64,000 nucleotides of DNA, from positions 1 through 64,000 of the forward strand of contig JAKFVA010000021.1 of the NCBI GenBank assembly GCA_021732385.1. Reading direction: 5' to 3'. This DNA comes from Burkholderiales bacterium. Lineage in GTDB: Bacteria > Pseudomonadota > Gammaproteobacteria > Burkholderiales > Burkholderiaceae_C. The translations under genes were made by a program, and so were the position numbers. Of the stretch, positions 29,977 through 39,611 are shown piece after piece (position 1 is the stretch's first letter; the number at the start of each line of letters is the position of its first letter). The notes beneath the pieces are model-generated. The model saw only the letters and a program-made list of their open reading frames with translations, did not search any database and was not told the origin of the DNA.

Positions 29977-30036
29977 TGCACCCCAATGCCGTGCATGACG
30001 CTTATGCATTCAAACCGATGAATTCAGGAGAATGAT

Positions 30037-30882
30037 ATGAAGAATACACGCGCCATCATGATGTTGGTCCTGTCCTTGGTGGCTGGTGTAGCGGCCGTCA
30101 TGTTGGCCGCTCGCTGGATGGGCGAGCAGGCGTTGGGCAGTCAAACCCGGGTGCTGGTTGCCAACCGCGATCTGGAACTGGGCCAAGCCATTACGCCCAT
30201 CATGCTGCAAGAAATTGCATGGCCTGCAGCCACGCTGCCCGCAGGCTCCTTCAACGACCCCAAAAAACTCGAAGGCCGTGTGGTGCGCAGCAGTATTTTT
30301 AAAGGTGAAGCCATCCTGATTCCCAAGCTGGCGCCGGAAGGCACCAAGGCAGGGCTGGACTCGGTGATCAAGGACGGACGGCGCGCCATCACTGTAAAGG
30401 TCAACGAAGTAGTTGGTGTGGCGGGTTTTCTGGCACCTGGAAGCTACGTTGATCTGGTCGTGAATATCAAGGACGACCGTGAAAACACGCTCTCGAAAAT
30501 TGTTCTGGAACGCATCATGGTGCTGGCCGTGGCGCAGGAATCCAACCGCGGAGATGAAAGTCGGGCCAAGGTGGTGAACGCCGTCACTTTAGAAGTCACT
30601 CCGCAGGATGCCGAGAAAATTGATCTGGCCCGCAACATCGGCACGCTGTCGCTCATGCTGCGCAACCAGGTGGACACAAAAGGCAACGTCACTGCCGGGG
30701 CGCGCCGCAGCGACTTGATCGGCAGTAACGACAAGACGCCTGCTCTTGTGGTGCAAGCCGCCGGGCCAGCCAGCACAGCAACGCCCGTACGGCTTTCAAT
30801 GCCCCTGCCCAGGGTGACGACAGAGCCTGGCAACCGTGTAGAAGTGATCCGCGGCATCCAAAAAGCAAGCGCCGAATTTTGA
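30037..30882 (+). CDS. cpaB: Flp pilus assembly protein CpaB/RcpC
   Basis: This 281-residue inner-membrane-anchored periplasmic protein has an N-terminal TM helix (MMLVLSLVAGVAAVMLAARW), an SAF domain at about 37-100 (RVLVANRDLELGQAITPIML) and the RcpC/CpaB core with ITVKVNEVVGVAGFLAPGSYVDL-type sequence and VTLEVTPQDAEKIDLARNIG. It helps connect the secretin to the inner-membrane platform. AGGAGA lies just before the ATG. The next gene, the secretin, begins 10 bases on. The length is normal for the family. Confidence 0.92.
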   Translation: MKNTRAIMMLVLSLVAGVAAVMLAARWMGEQALGSQTRVLVANRDLELGQAITPIMLQEIAWPAATLPAGSFNDPKKLEGRVVRSSIFKGEAILIPKLAPEGTKAGLDSVIKDGRRAITVKVNEVVGVAGFLAPGSYVDLVVNIKDDRENTLSKIVLERIMVLAVAQESNRGDESRAKVVNAVTLEVTPQDAEKIDLARNIGTLSLMLRNQVDTKGNVTAGARRSDLIGSNDKTPALVVQAAGPASTATPVRLSMPLPRVTTEPGNRVEVIRGIQKASAEF

Positions 30883-30892
30883 GAAAGCCGCT

Positions 30893-32494
30893 ATGAAAAA
30901 AACCGTTATGTGTGAACTGCCCCCGCGCCTGTCAGTCGCCTTGACCGCTGCACTGGCTGCAACTGCGCTGCACGCCCAAGCGCCAAGCACTGGCGCCGCA
31001 ATCACCAAGGGGGTGGCCAGCAGCCGTGCTGTAGCGCAGACAACACAAGGCATGGCAACGAGCGCATCAAGGGGCGACAGCCGCACGGAATTCAACAGCG
31101 TGGGGCCAGTGCTCGACCTGGTGATCGGCAAGTCCACCTTGATGCGGCTACCCTCCCCGGTAACGCGCATTTCGCTGGGCAACCCCACGGTTGCCGACGT
31201 GACGCTGATCAGCCCGACCGAGCTGTACCTGCTGGGCAAGACTTACGGCTCTACCAACCTCATCATCTGGAACAACACTGGCGCAGTGACGGCGATCGAC
31301 GTCAACGTGAATATTGATTACGCCCGGATGGAGAGAAAGCTGCGCGAGTTATTGCCCGATGAAAGGGGCATCCAGGTACGCCCGGCCGCGGATTCCGTCA
31401 TCTTGACCGGCACGGTGTCCAGTGCGCTGAAGGCCAAGTACGCCGAAGACATTGCCAACGCCTTTGTGCGTGATGTGAATAGAAGCTTGGTGCTGCCGAT
31501 TGAGGCGGGCGACGCCAAGGTGAAGGTTGGCACCAAGCTGCAAGTCTCGCAAACTCAGGGGCAAGGCGGGGCCTCCTCCAGTGCCAGAGTAGTCAACCTG
31601 TTGCAGATCGCCGAGGCCCAGCAAGTGATGCTTGAAGTCGTAATTGCCGAAGTGTCCAAAACCCTGCTGGACAGGTTAGGGGCCAGCTTTAACGCCACCA
31701 CGCGCAATGGCAGTTGGCTGTTCGGCCTGGGCTCCAATCTGTTGAACGGGAGTGCGGGCCTGTTGAGCGCGTTGAAAAACAATGGCTCCGGCTTCAATAT
31801 TGATGCGCAAAAAAATGACGGGTTGGTAAAGATTCTGGCTGAACCCAACATTGTGGCCATCAGTGGGCAGGAGGCCAGCTTTTTGGCAGGGGGCAAGATC
31901 TTCATTCCTGTGGCGCGCAACAACAACGCCACAGGTGGAAGCACGATCACACTGGAAGAAAAAGAATTCGGCGTGGGGTTGAAGTTCACGCCCACAGTAC
32001 TTGAGGGCGGGCGCATTCACCTGAAGGTAGCGCCCGAAGTATCCGAGCTTTCACAAACCGGATCGCCCTTTACCACCGTGGGCGGCAGCACCGCTGTGCT
32101 GCCCAGCTTCACTACCCGCCGCGCACAAACTTCCGTGCAGTTGCTAGACGGACAAAGCCTGGCCATTGCCGGCCTGATAAAGAACAACGTCAAACAAGCA
32201 GTTGACAGGGTGCCAGGGCTGGGTGAGGTGCCAGTGGTGGGGGCGCTGTTTCGCAGCAGCGAATTTCAAAGTGACCGCACCGAATTGATGTTTGTTATCA
32301 CGCCCCGCCTGATCAAGCCGCTGGATCAGAACTACATCTTGCCGACCGACGGCTTCATACCACCCAGCCGTGGCGAATTTTATTTTGGCAATCAGCTAGA
32401 AGGCTCCGGGCACCAGGACGTGCCAGCCGACAAGCGCAGCGCGCCAGCGCTGCCTGCACCCCCTGCCGGCATTGGCGGCATGGAAGTCAAATAA
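30893..32494 (+). CDS. cpaC: Tad outer-membrane secretin CpaC/RcpA
   Basis: This 533-residue secretin forms the outer-membrane channel of the Flp pilus. A signal peptide (about 1-25, ending LHAQ) leads to an N-terminal pilus-secretin domain (LVIGKSTLMRLPSPVTRISL, VADVTLISPTELYLLGK) and BON-like domain (VILTGTVSSALKAKYAEDIA). The C-terminal secretin core follows from about 240 (VMLEVVIAEVSKTLLDRLG, ILAEPNIVAISGQEASFLAGG, VPGLGEVPVVGALFRS, TELMFVITPRLI). The tail after about 490 is Pro/Ala/Gly-rich. It lies between cpaB and a small lipoprotein gene that could help place it in the outer membrane. Confidence 0.95.
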   Translation: MKKTVMCELPPRLSVALTAALAATALHAQAPSTGAAITKGVASSRAVAQTTQGMATSASRGDSRTEFNSVGPVLDLVIGKSTLMRLPSPVTRISLGNPTVADVTLISPTELYLLGKTYGSTNLIIWNNTGAVTAIDVNVNIDYARMERKLRELLPDERGIQVRPAADSVILTGTVSSALKAKYAEDIANAFVRDVNRSLVLPIEAGDAKVKVGTKLQVSQTQGQGGASSSARVVNLLQIAEAQQVMLEVVIAEVSKTLLDRLGASFNATTRNGSWLFGLGSNLLNGSAGLLSALKNNGSGFNIDAQKNDGLVKILAEPNIVAISGQEASFLAGGKIFIPVARNNNATGGSTITLEEKEFGVGLKFTPTVLEGGRIHLKVAPEVSELSQTGSPFTTVGGSTAVLPSFTTRRAQTSVQLLDGQSLAIAGLIKNNVKQAVDRVPGLGEVPVVGALFRSSEFQSDRTELMFVITPRLIKPLDQNYILPTDGFIPPSRGEFYFGNQLEGSGHQDVPADKRSAPALPAPPAGIGGMEVK

Positions 32495-32505
32495 GGAGAT
32501 ACATC

Positions 32506-32805
32506 GTGCCCTTAGTTTATTTTTCCCCTCGTCTGGCTCTGTGCTTGTCGGGGCTGGGCCTTGCCGCTGTGCTGGCGGGCTGCGCCAGTACCACGCCAGT
32601 GGTAGACGCCGCGTTTGGCGACGCTGTGCGCAAGGCGCGCACCCAGCAAACCCTATACCCCCATGCTTCAGCCAACCAGGATCCGGTGCTGGGGATCGAC
32701 GGCCAAGCAGGCATTGCAGCGCAGCAACGCTATCTGGATTCTTTTCAGGCACCGCCCCAAACGTTTGAAGTCCAGAACATCGGTGGAAGCATCACCGGCA
32801 AATAG
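32506..32805 (+). CDS. Small lipoprotein of the Tad locus
   Basis: This 99-residue protein has a clear lipoprotein signal: a hydrophobic stretch LALCLSGLGLAAVLAGC with lipobox LAGC (Cys26), followed by ASTTPVVDAAFGDAVRKART. AAGGAG stands 8 bases before the GTG start. The mature part has no recognised domain. It occupies the place where many Tad loci carry CpaD/RcpB-type outer-membrane factors, directly after the secretin, but it is much shorter than CpaD. A pilotin-like or stabilising role for the secretin is inference from position. Confidence 0.75.
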   Translation: MPLVYFSPRLALCLSGLGLAAVLAGCASTTPVVDAAFGDAVRKARTQQTLYPHASANQDPVLGIDGQAGIAAQQRYLDSFQAPPQTFEVQNIGGSITGK

Positions 32806-32837
32806 GCTGAGTTAACCCAGATTCGGTACAACCCAGC

Positions 32838-34079
32838 ATGAAGGACTCCACCCATTCGATCCTCGCGCGCCGTCATTGCCAGCGCGGTGCGATTGCGATT
32901 GCGTTTGGTCTCACGTTGGCCGTGCTGCTTGGTTTTGCAGGTTTGGCCGTCGACTTGAGTCGTTTTTTCGTCATCAAATCAGAACTGCAAAATGCCATGG
33001 ATGCCTGCGCGCTGGCGGCCTCTTCCCAGCTGCGTCCGGGGCAAAACAACCCAAATGCGCTGACCAAAGCTGTCGCATACGGCAGCATTTTTTTGACCGG
33101 AGCCGACGCCATCAGGAACAAGGCAAACTTTCAGAGTGATGGGGTACTGAAGGCTGCGGATCTGCGCATCGAATTCTCGGATTCCCTGGCAGGAAGCTAC
33201 CAGAGCATGGCTGGCGGCGCGGATTTTAGAACCGCCGCGTATGTGCGCTGCGTCTACCCATTGGCAGGCTTACCGGTATTTTTCATCAAGCTGCTCAATC
33301 CGTTTTTTGATACCCAGACCGTGACCGCCATGGCCGTGGCAACGCTGGCTCCTTCCGCTTCGTCATGCACCAGCCCGGTCGGCCTGTGCAAGCAGGGTAA
33401 CGACGTCAATTTTGGACTGACGTCGGGTGATTGGTTGAGCGCACCAGAAGACACCACCGGTGTCTACGGCGCAGGTAATTTCGGCTGGATCGACTTTGAC
33501 CTGGACGGCAGCGGTGCCAGCGCGGTAAATAAATTACTGGTAGGCAGTGGTAAATGCGGCGTGCAAGTCGGCCAGGATGTTGCCGAGGCGGGCAAGAAGC
33601 TGAATCTAGCCACTGCGTGGAATTCGCGCTTTGGCATTTATCCAAATGCCGGCACCGATGAAACGCTTGCACCACCGGACGTCACGGGCTACAGCTATAC
33701 CCCAGCCAACTGGACACTGGGTCGCAACGCCTTTGCCGGAAGCGTGGGCGCGCTCTACAACTACCCAGTAGCGGCACAGCGTAACGAGGCTTACCAATTT
33801 CCCGTAGCCGCAAGTCAGCGAATTACCAACCAATACGACCCTGGCAATGCCCGCCGTCTGGTGGTTGCGCCCGTGGTCGATTGCAATGTGTGGAACAGCG
33901 CAGGAACGCCGAAGTTGGAAGGCTTTGCCTGCGTCCTGCTGCTTGCACCTTTTGACGCCGCAACAAATCCGCAATACACCCTTGAATACTTGGGGCCCGG
34001 CAATGTGGCAGGCAGCGCATGCGCCACGCATGGCGAGCCAGGCAGTGCCGGGCCGCTGGTGCCGCAACTGATTCAATGA
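32838..34079 (+). CDS. tadG: TadG-type pilus protein
   Basis: This 413-residue protein has the TadE/G-type N-terminus RGAIAIAFGLTLAVLLGFAG then LAVDLSRFFVIKSELQNAMD ACALAA, that is, one TM helix with an outward-facing body. The long extracytoplasmic region (about 70-413) carries several Cys residues and aromatic-rich stretches, but no von Willebrand domain is evident. TadG-like proteins are thought to act as minor pilins or to anchor the pilus in the envelope. It overlaps the following tadE start by 4 bases (ATGA), so the two are coupled. Confidence 0.82.
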   Translation: MKDSTHSILARRHCQRGAIAIAFGLTLAVLLGFAGLAVDLSRFFVIKSELQNAMDACALAASSQLRPGQNNPNALTKAVAYGSIFLTGADAIRNKANFQSDGVLKAADLRIEFSDSLAGSYQSMAGGADFRTAAYVRCVYPLAGLPVFFIKLLNPFFDTQTVTAMAVATLAPSASSCTSPVGLCKQGNDVNFGLTSGDWLSAPEDTTGVYGAGNFGWIDFDLDGSGASAVNKLLVGSGKCGVQVGQDVAEAGKKLNLATAWNSRFGIYPNAGTDETLAPPDVTGYSYTPANWTLGRNAFAGSVGALYNYPVAAQRNEAYQFPVAASQRITNQYDPGNARRLVVAPVVDCNVWNSAGTPKLEGFACVLLLAPFDAATNPQYTLEYLGPGNVAGSACATHGEPGSAGPLVPQLIQ

Positions 34080-34579
34080 AATTCATGCAAATGCGCAAAC
34101 ACAAGCAAAAAGGCGTCGCAGCCGTGGAAATGGCACTCGTGCTCATCCCGCTGCTGCTGCTGTGCTTTGTCATCACCGAGTTGGGTCGCGCCCTCTACCA
34201 ATACAACGGCCTGGTCAAAGCCACGCGCGGCGCGGCGCGTTATCTTTCTCAACAGAGTCTGGAAAGCCCGCCGATCGGAGAGACGGCAGACACCATCCGT
34301 TTGAAAGCGCGCTCCATTGCGCTTTGCGGTGCTCCATCGTGTAACGGCAGAGCGGCGCTGGTTACTGGACTGACACTGGCGATGATTTCGGCATGTGACT
34401 CGGCAGCTTGCACCGGCACGCATTTCAATGTGGCAACGGGTGCCGGGGCAGTCAGCCTGGTGTCGGTGCGGGTGGGTGCCGAAGATGCCAAGTTCAGCTA
34501 CATATCGGCCGTACCGTGGGCCGTGCCGGACATCCAATTTGGCGCTATTGGGATGACCATGGCGTCGAACACGAACTGA
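34076..34579 (+). CDS. tadE: TadE-like minor pilin, first copy
   Basis: This 167-residue pseudopilin-like protein reads QKGVAAVEMALVLIPLLLLCFVITELGRAL at its start, with a Gly before the hydrophobic segment and Glu5 after the cut, the same processing pattern as Flp. The rest is a small periplasmic domain with four or more Cys that could form disulfides. TadE and TadF are cleaved by TadV and are needed for pilus formation in Aggregatibacter. The ATG at 34076 overlaps the tadG stop; the longer frame upstream lies in tadG. A second TadE-like gene follows 4 bases later. Confidence 0.85.
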   Translation: MKFMQMRKHKQKGVAAVEMALVLIPLLLLCFVITELGRALYQYNGLVKATRGAARYLSQQSLESPPIGETADTIRLKARSIALCGAPSCNGRAALVTGLTLAMISACDSAACTGTHFNVATGAGAVSLVSVRVGAEDAKFSYISAVPWAVPDIQFGAIGMTMASNTN

Positions 34580-34583
34580 TGGG

Positions 34584-35081
34584 ATGACTATGCCAAACAA
34601 AGCCCTTCAGCAAATTGCGACCAGAAAACACCAGCAGTACGGCGTTGCAATGGTTGAATTTTCCTTGGTAGCAATCCTTTTTTTCACCCTGTTGCTCAGC
34701 ACTGTGGAGTTTGGCCGCTTGCTGTTTACCTTGAACGCGGCCAATGAGGCCACGCGTTTGGGCGCGCGACTGGCTGCGGTGTGCAGCCAGAACGATCCGG
34801 TGATCAAGGCACGAATGCGCCAGTTGCTTGGCAATCTGAACAGCAACCAAATTCGCATTGACTATTTCCCCGATTCCTGCGACGTGTCAAGTTGCAAGAC
34901 GGTGACTGCCGAACTGGTGACGGCAGACGCGGACGGCATGCAAAAAGCCCAGTTCAATTTTGCCGTGCCGTTCTTCGCCGCAGCCATCGACCTGCCTTCT
35001 TTTGCCACCAGTCTGCCGCGTGAATTCATGAACAGCACAGACGCCAATGGTGATTCCAATCCAGCCTGCGCGGCGGCATAA
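34584..35081 (+). CDS. TadE-like minor pilin, second copy
   Basis: This 165-residue protein opens with a basic segment and then YGVAMVEFSLVAILFFTLLLSTVEFGRLLF, the TadE-type cleavage site (Gly before VAMVE) and helix. NAANEATRLGARLAAVC follows, matching the KATRGAARY-like phrase in the first copy. It could play the TadF role. The start may be the ATG at 34584 or that at 34590. The tail is Ala-rich. Two adjacent TadE-type genes are common in betaproteobacterial Tad loci. Confidence 0.85.
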   Translation: MTMPNKALQQIATRKHQQYGVAMVEFSLVAILFFTLLLSTVEFGRLLFTLNAANEATRLGARLAAVCSQNDPVIKARMRQLLGNLNSNQIRIDYFPDSCDVSSCKTVTAELVTADADGMQKAQFNFAVPFFAAAIDLPSFATSLPREFMNSTDANGDSNPACAAA

Positions 35082-35116
35082 ATGAGAACCACAGCAACCA
35101 TTGGAAATCTGATGCC

Positions 35117-36292
35117 ATGACCACACGAGTCACCTTTATCTGCAGCACCAAAGCGATTCGCGACGACCTCCTGACCCAGGCACTGGACATGAGCGGCGTA
35201 GAGCTGTCGACCCACATCGGTTCGGCACGCGCACTGCTGACTATTCTTCTAAAAGAACGACCCGACGTGGTGCTGCTGGATTTTCCGCACGCCGACGAGC
35301 AGGCACTGGAGCAAATTGAGGCGGCTACGCTGCAAGCCTCGGGCACGCCTGTCGTGCTGGTCAGTCCCGATACCTCATTGAAATTGCTCAAACGCGCCAT
35401 GCGTGCAGGCGTGCGCGACATTTTGCCGACGCCGATCACAGCAGGCACGCTGCAACGGGCGGTCGACTACGTGAAGGAAAGCAAATCCATCAGCACGCGT
35501 TTTTCGGGCGGGGGCGGCACGGTGCTGGCTTTCATGCCGGTCAAGGGGGGCTCCGGAGCAACATTTTTGGCCACAAATCTGGCTGAGACGCTGGCCGTTC
35601 AGAACAAACGGGTGCTGGTGGTTGATCTGAATCTCTACTTTGGTGATGCGGCGTTGTATGTCACTGATCGGATCGCAACAGCCCATGTAGTGGACATGGC
35701 ATTGCAGTCGCACCGGCTGGACGCCACGCTGCTGGCGGCCAGCGTACTACGCACGCAGGGGAATGTGCACATCCTGCCCGCGCCGGATCTGCCAAACCAG
35801 ATTGATGCCGTGACGCCGGATGCGTTGGAGGCCATCGTTTCGCTGGCGCGCATGGAGTACGACTTCGTTTTGCTGGACATGAGTCGCACGCTGGACCGGT
35901 TGGCTGTGAAAGCACTCGACCTTTCAGACCGAATTTATATGACGCTGCAACTCTCTCTGCCAACCATTCAGGCCGTCAAGCGTCTGACGGCCGTGTTTTC
36001 TGGACTGGGCTATCCCAGCAGCAAGCTCAGCGTGGTGGTTAACCGGTTTTACAAGGGCGGCGCATTTCGCCAAGAGGAGCTGGACCGCGCAACCAACATG
36101 CTGGCCAAACGGATCGTGCCTAACAGCTATGTCGCGGTGACCGAATCAATAAACCAGGGTATTCCAATGATCCAGCTCGCGCCGCGCGACCCAGTGACTC
36201 GCGCGCTGCAGGAGTGGGCTCAAGAGCTTGCCCCAGTGTCTGTGAAACCAGCCAAAAACTGGTTTTCTGCATTACGAGGCAACCCGGCATGA
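35117..36292 (+). CDS. cpaE: Tad localisation ATPase CpaE/TadZ
   Basis: This 391-residue protein has an atypical receiver-like N-terminal domain (about 1-125; [18 protein letters not shown] and [19 protein letters not shown]) and a ParA/MinD-type ATPase domain from about 135. The deviant Walker A loop is [15 protein letters not shown], with [17 protein letters not shown] as switch and [15 protein letters not shown] as Walker B. TadZ/CpaE proteins place the pilus machine at the cell pole. It is coupled by a 4-base overlap to cpaF. The receiver may not be phosphorylated, since its acidic pocket is incomplete. Confidence 0.92.
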   Translation: MTTRVTFICSTKAIRDDLLTQALDMSGVELSTHIGSARALLTILLKERPDVVLLDFPHADEQALEQIEAATLQASGTPVVLVSPDTSLKLLKRAMRAGVRDILPTPITAGTLQRAVDYVKESKSISTRFSGGGGTVLAFMPVKGGSGATFLATNLAETLAVQNKRVLVVDLNLYFGDAALYVTDRIATAHVVDMALQSHRLDATLLAASVLRTQGNVHILPAPDLPNQIDAVTPDALEAIVSLARMEYDFVLLDMSRTLDRLAVKALDLSDRIYMTLQLSLPTIQAVKRLTAVFSGLGYPSSKLSVVVNRFYKGGAFRQEELDRATNMLAKRIVPNSYVAVTESINQGIPMIQLAPRDPVTRALQEWAQELAPVSVKPAKNWFSALRGNPA

Positions 36293-37659
36293 ACTTCATG
36301 AATTTAAGAGCCCCTTTGCGAGACGCCAGTACTGCTCCCGGTTTGACTGAGCTTGAATTCGAAAGCAGCTTGGGTGAGACCGTTCGTTGTGAATTCCATG
36401 CGCTCAAGGCCAAGCTGCACAACCAGCTATTGGGCTGCATTGACCTGGAGGTCATGGGGGCGATGGCACCGCAGCGCCTGCGCGAGGAACTGGATCTGCT
36501 GGTAGAGCGGCTACTGCAAGATAACGGTGCAGCACTGAACGCGGCTGAGCATCGGCGCATTATTCAAGACATCCAAAATGAGGTAATGGGTTTGGGACCA
36601 CTGGAGCCACTTTTGGCAGATCCCACGGTATCGGACATTCTGGTCAATGGCCCGGCTCATGTGTATGTCGAGCGGCGCGGCAAGCTGGAAAAAACCGACA
36701 TTGCATTTGCCGACAATGAGCACCTGATGAAAATCATCGACAAGATCGTCTCCAGAGTGGGCCGCAGAGTCGATGAATCCAGCCCCATGGTGGACGCCCG
36801 GCTGCCCGACGGTTCGCGCGTGAACGCCATCATTGCGCCGCTGGCATTGGATGGGCCCCTGCTGTCAATTCGGCGCTTTGCGGTAGTGCCACTGAAGATG
36901 GATGACCTGGTAGCCAAACGCTCGCTTACCCCGCATCTGGGCAAGCTGCTTGAAGCGATGGTGCAGGCCAAAATAAACCTGCTGATCTCGGGTGGCACCG
37001 GCGCGGGCAAGACCACGTTGCTGAATGTACTGTCCAGTTCAATACCGCACAGTGAGCGGATTGTCACCATAGAGGATGCCGCCGAGCTGCAATTGCAGCA
37101 GCCGCATGTGGTGCGGCTGGAAACCCGGCCACCGAATATTGAAGGCAAGGGCGAGGTAGGCCAGCGAGCGCTGGTGCGCAATAGCCTGCGGATGCGGCCC
37201 GACCGCATCATTCTGGGTGAAGTGCGCGGTGCCGAGGTACTGGACATGCTGCAGGCAATGAATACCGGCCACGATGGCTCAATGGCAACCGTGCACGCCA
37301 ACACACCGCGCGATGCGTTGACTCGCCTTGAAAATATGGCAGGCTATGGCGGCGCGGCTATCCCGCAAGATGCGATGCGCCAGCAAATCAGCTCTGCCAT
37401 TACGGCGGTAGTCCAGGTTGCCCGCCTGAACGACGGCAGTCGCAAGCTGATCAGCCTGCAGGAAATTACCGGCATGGAAGGTGACGTAATCACCATGCAA
37501 GAGATCTACGGTTTTCGTCAGACCGGCATTGATGCCGACGGTGCCGTTAAAGGCCATTTCCGTGCAACCGGTGTTCGCCCCCTGTTCATGAACCGGCTGG
37601 CGGCTTACGGCCTGGATGCGCCGCCGGACACCTTCAACCCCGCCCTGATCTTTGAATGA
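36289..37659 (+). CDS. cpaF: Tad secretion ATPase CpaF/TadA
   Basis: This 456-residue hexameric type II/IV secretion ATPase powers pilus assembly. An N-terminal helical region (about 30-110) leads to the two-domain ATPase with Walker A GGTGAGKT at 235-242, the Asp box ([12 protein letters not shown]), Walker B ([14 protein letters not shown]) and the His box ([18 protein letters not shown]). It starts with ATG at 36289 overlapping the cpaE stop; the frame open to 36214 is inside cpaE. The length is slightly shorter than some CpaF proteins (about 450-500). It lies directly before the TadB and TadC platform genes. Confidence 0.95.
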   Translation: MNFMNLRAPLRDASTAPGLTELEFESSLGETVRCEFHALKAKLHNQLLGCIDLEVMGAMAPQRLREELDLLVERLLQDNGAALNAAEHRRIIQDIQNEVMGLGPLEPLLADPTVSDILVNGPAHVYVERRGKLEKTDIAFADNEHLMKIIDKIVSRVGRRVDESSPMVDARLPDGSRVNAIIAPLALDGPLLSIRRFAVVPLKMDDLVAKRSLTPHLGKLLEAMVQAKINLLISGGTGAGKTTLLNVLSSSIPHSERIVTIEDAAELQLQQPHVVRLETRPPNIEGKGEVGQRALVRNSLRMRPDRIILGEVRGAEVLDMLQAMNTGHDGSMATVHANTPRDALTRLENMAGYGGAAIPQDAMRQQISSAITAVVQVARLNDGSRKLISLQEITGMEGDVITMQEIYGFRQTGIDADGAVKGHFRATGVRPLFMNRLAAYGLDAPPDTFNPALIFE

Positions 37660-37663
37660 CACC

Positions 37664-38656
37664 ATGAGCCCTGCTTCTGCACTCTTTTTGGTATTCGCCT
37701 TTATCGCGGTGGTGTTGCTGCTGGAGGGGATTTTTGTTTACTGGAATAGCAGCAAAAGCCCGGAAGTGCGGCGTGTGGAACAGCGCTTGGGTGCGACTTC
37801 GGCTGGTGGTTATGCACAAAGCAACTCGCAGGTTGCACAGGCTCCGCAACTGCTCAAGCAGCGGATGATGAGCCAGTCACCCAGGCTGCACCAGTTTCTT
37901 CTCAAGCTGCCGCGCGCGCAGCAATTGGACCGCCTGCTGCAGCAATCGGGTACCAGCAGCACCGTGATGCAATTGCTCACCTTGTGCTTGCTTTGCGGTG
38001 TAACGCTGTTGCTGCTGGGTCTGCTGCTGCGTTGGCCCTGGTGGGCAACGGTGTTTGCCGCAGCAGCGCTCACCGTTTTTCCGGTCATTTGGCTGATGTA
38101 CAAGCGCAACAAGCGGCTGCATCTGATTGAAGCGCAATTGCCCGAAGCGATGGATTTGATCAGCCGCGCGCTGCGGGCAGGCCATGCTTTTCCATCGGCA
38201 CTGGCAATGGTGGGTGCTGAATCGCAAGAGCCAATTGCAGGAGAGTTCAAGCTAACGTCTGACGAGATCGGCTTCGGCATCTCCATAGACCACGCGCTCG
38301 GCAGCCTGGCAACCCGGGTGGCCAGCCCTGATATGCGCTACTTTGTGATGGCCGTCATCATTCAGCGCGAAACCGGCGGTAACCTGGCTGAGCTGCTGGC
38401 CAAGCTCTCCGAACTGGTGCGCGAGCGCTTTGTGTTGTTTGCCAAAGTGCGCGCCCTGGCAGCCGAGGGCAAGTTGTCGGCATGGATTTTGACTTGCTTG
38501 CCGTTTTGCGTGGCCGGGGCCATTCATTTCGTCAATCCGAAATATTTAGCTGTGCTGTTTACCGACCCAACCGGGATTCGCCTTGTGATGGGGGCGATCG
38601 GCATGTTGATTGTCGGGATTTTTGTGATGTGGCGAATCATCGACATCCGCGTGTAA
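37664..38656 (+). CDS. tadB: Tad inner-membrane platform protein TadB
   Basis: This 330-residue GspF-type membrane protein has an N-terminal TM helix (ALFLVFAFIAVVLLLEGIFV), two adjacent helices near 105-150 (LLTLCLLCGVTLLLLGLLLR, VFAAAALTVFPVIWLMY), a cytoplasmic T2SF domain (AQLPEAMDLISRALRAGHAF, VMAVIIQRETGGNLAELLAKL) and C-terminal helices. The ATG at 37664 follows the cpaF stop by 4 bases; a TTG at 37652 inside cpaF is the alternative. TadB pairs with TadC to form the platform turned by CpaF. Confidence 0.92.
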   Translation: MSPASALFLVFAFIAVVLLLEGIFVYWNSSKSPEVRRVEQRLGATSAGGYAQSNSQVAQAPQLLKQRMMSQSPRLHQFLLKLPRAQQLDRLLQQSGTSSTVMQLLTLCLLCGVTLLLLGLLLRWPWWATVFAAAALTVFPVIWLMYKRNKRLHLIEAQLPEAMDLISRALRAGHAFPSALAMVGAESQEPIAGEFKLTSDEIGFGISIDHALGSLATRVASPDMRYFVMAVIIQRETGGNLAELLAKLSELVRERFVLFAKVRALAAEGKLSAWILTCLPFCVAGAIHFVNPKYLAVLFTDPTGIRLVMGAIGMLIVGIFVMWRIIDIRV

Positions 38657-38669
38657 AAAAGGCCTGAAT

Positions 38670-39611
38670 ATGCAAATCGTTATTCTCGCGTTGGTCTTCC
38701 TTTCTGTGACTGGACTGGCGCTGCTTGCTGTGCTTAAAATCAACCGGCGGGAGGCGCTCAAGCAGCGCCTTAACCAGCTCGGCATCACCCAGGGTGAGAC
38801 CCAAAAACCCATTGCCGATGCCAACAAGTGGCAGGCCAAGATAGTCAAGGTGGTGGGGCCTATGGCTCGACTGTCTGCCCCCAAAGAAGGCTGGGAGGCT
38901 TCCCTCTTGCGGGCGCAATTCATACAGGCCGGGCTGCGCGAATCAGGTTGGCCAGTTCTATTTTTTTCCGCCAAAACATTGCTGGCGCTTGTGCTGCCCG
39001 GCCTGCTCGTGAGCTACCAGGGATTCAGTTCGGTAGCACTGACGCGAAACATCCTCATATTGCTGCTGCTGCTGGCTGCCATTGGCTATTACCTGCCCAA
39101 TGTGCTGCTGTCAACACGCGTACGCAGCCGCAAGCGCGAACTGACCGAGGCCTTGCCCGATGCGCTAGATTTGATGACGGTGTGCGTCGAAGCCGGTTTG
39201 GGGCTCGACGCGGCGCTGAACCGCGCAGCCAGTGAGATCAGCCTGCGCAGCGAAGCCCTGTCCGAAGAGTTGGGTCTGGTAGCGCTGGAACTGCGCATGG
39301 GCATGAAACGCGAACGCGCGCTGCGTAACCTGGCGTTGCGCAGCGGCGTAGACGATATGTCGTCTTTTGTGGCAATGCTGGTGCAGTCCGACAGATTTGG
39401 CACCAACGTGGCCGATGCACTGCGGGTTCAGGCCGAGACCATGCGCACGCACCGGCGCTTACGGGCCGAGGAAACGGCTGCAAAAATTCCGCTCAAGCTG
39501 TTGTTCCCGCTGATTTTCTTTATCTTTCCCTCCTTGATGCTGGTGCTGATGGGTCCCGCCATGCTCGGTATTTACCGCACGCTATTGCCTTCGTTAGGTG
39601 GCTCAAGATGA
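38670..39611 (+). CDS. tadC: Tad inner-membrane platform protein TadC
   Basis: This 313-residue second platform protein of the GspF family has an N-terminal TM helix, a pair of helices near 95-150 (TLLALVLPGLLVSYQGF, ILILLLLLAAIGYYLPNVLL), the T2SF domain (LTEALPDALDLMTVCVEAGLGL and MSSFVAMLVQSDRFGTNVADAL) and a terminal helix pair (KLLFPLIFFIFPSLMLVLMG). It starts 13 bases after tadB, and its stop overlaps the following TPR gene in an ATGA. The layout and length match TadC. Confidence 0.92.
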   Translation: MQIVILALVFLSVTGLALLAVLKINRREALKQRLNQLGITQGETQKPIADANKWQAKIVKVVGPMARLSAPKEGWEASLLRAQFIQAGLRESGWPVLFFSAKTLLALVLPGLLVSYQGFSSVALTRNILILLLLLAAIGYYLPNVLLSTRVRSRKRELTEALPDALDLMTVCVEAGLGLDAALNRAASEISLRSEALSEELGLVALELRMGMKRERALRNLALRSGVDDMSSFVAMLVQSDRFGTNVADALRVQAETMRTHRRLRAEETAAKIPLKLLFPLIFFIFPSLMLVLMGPAMLGIYRTLLPSLGGSR

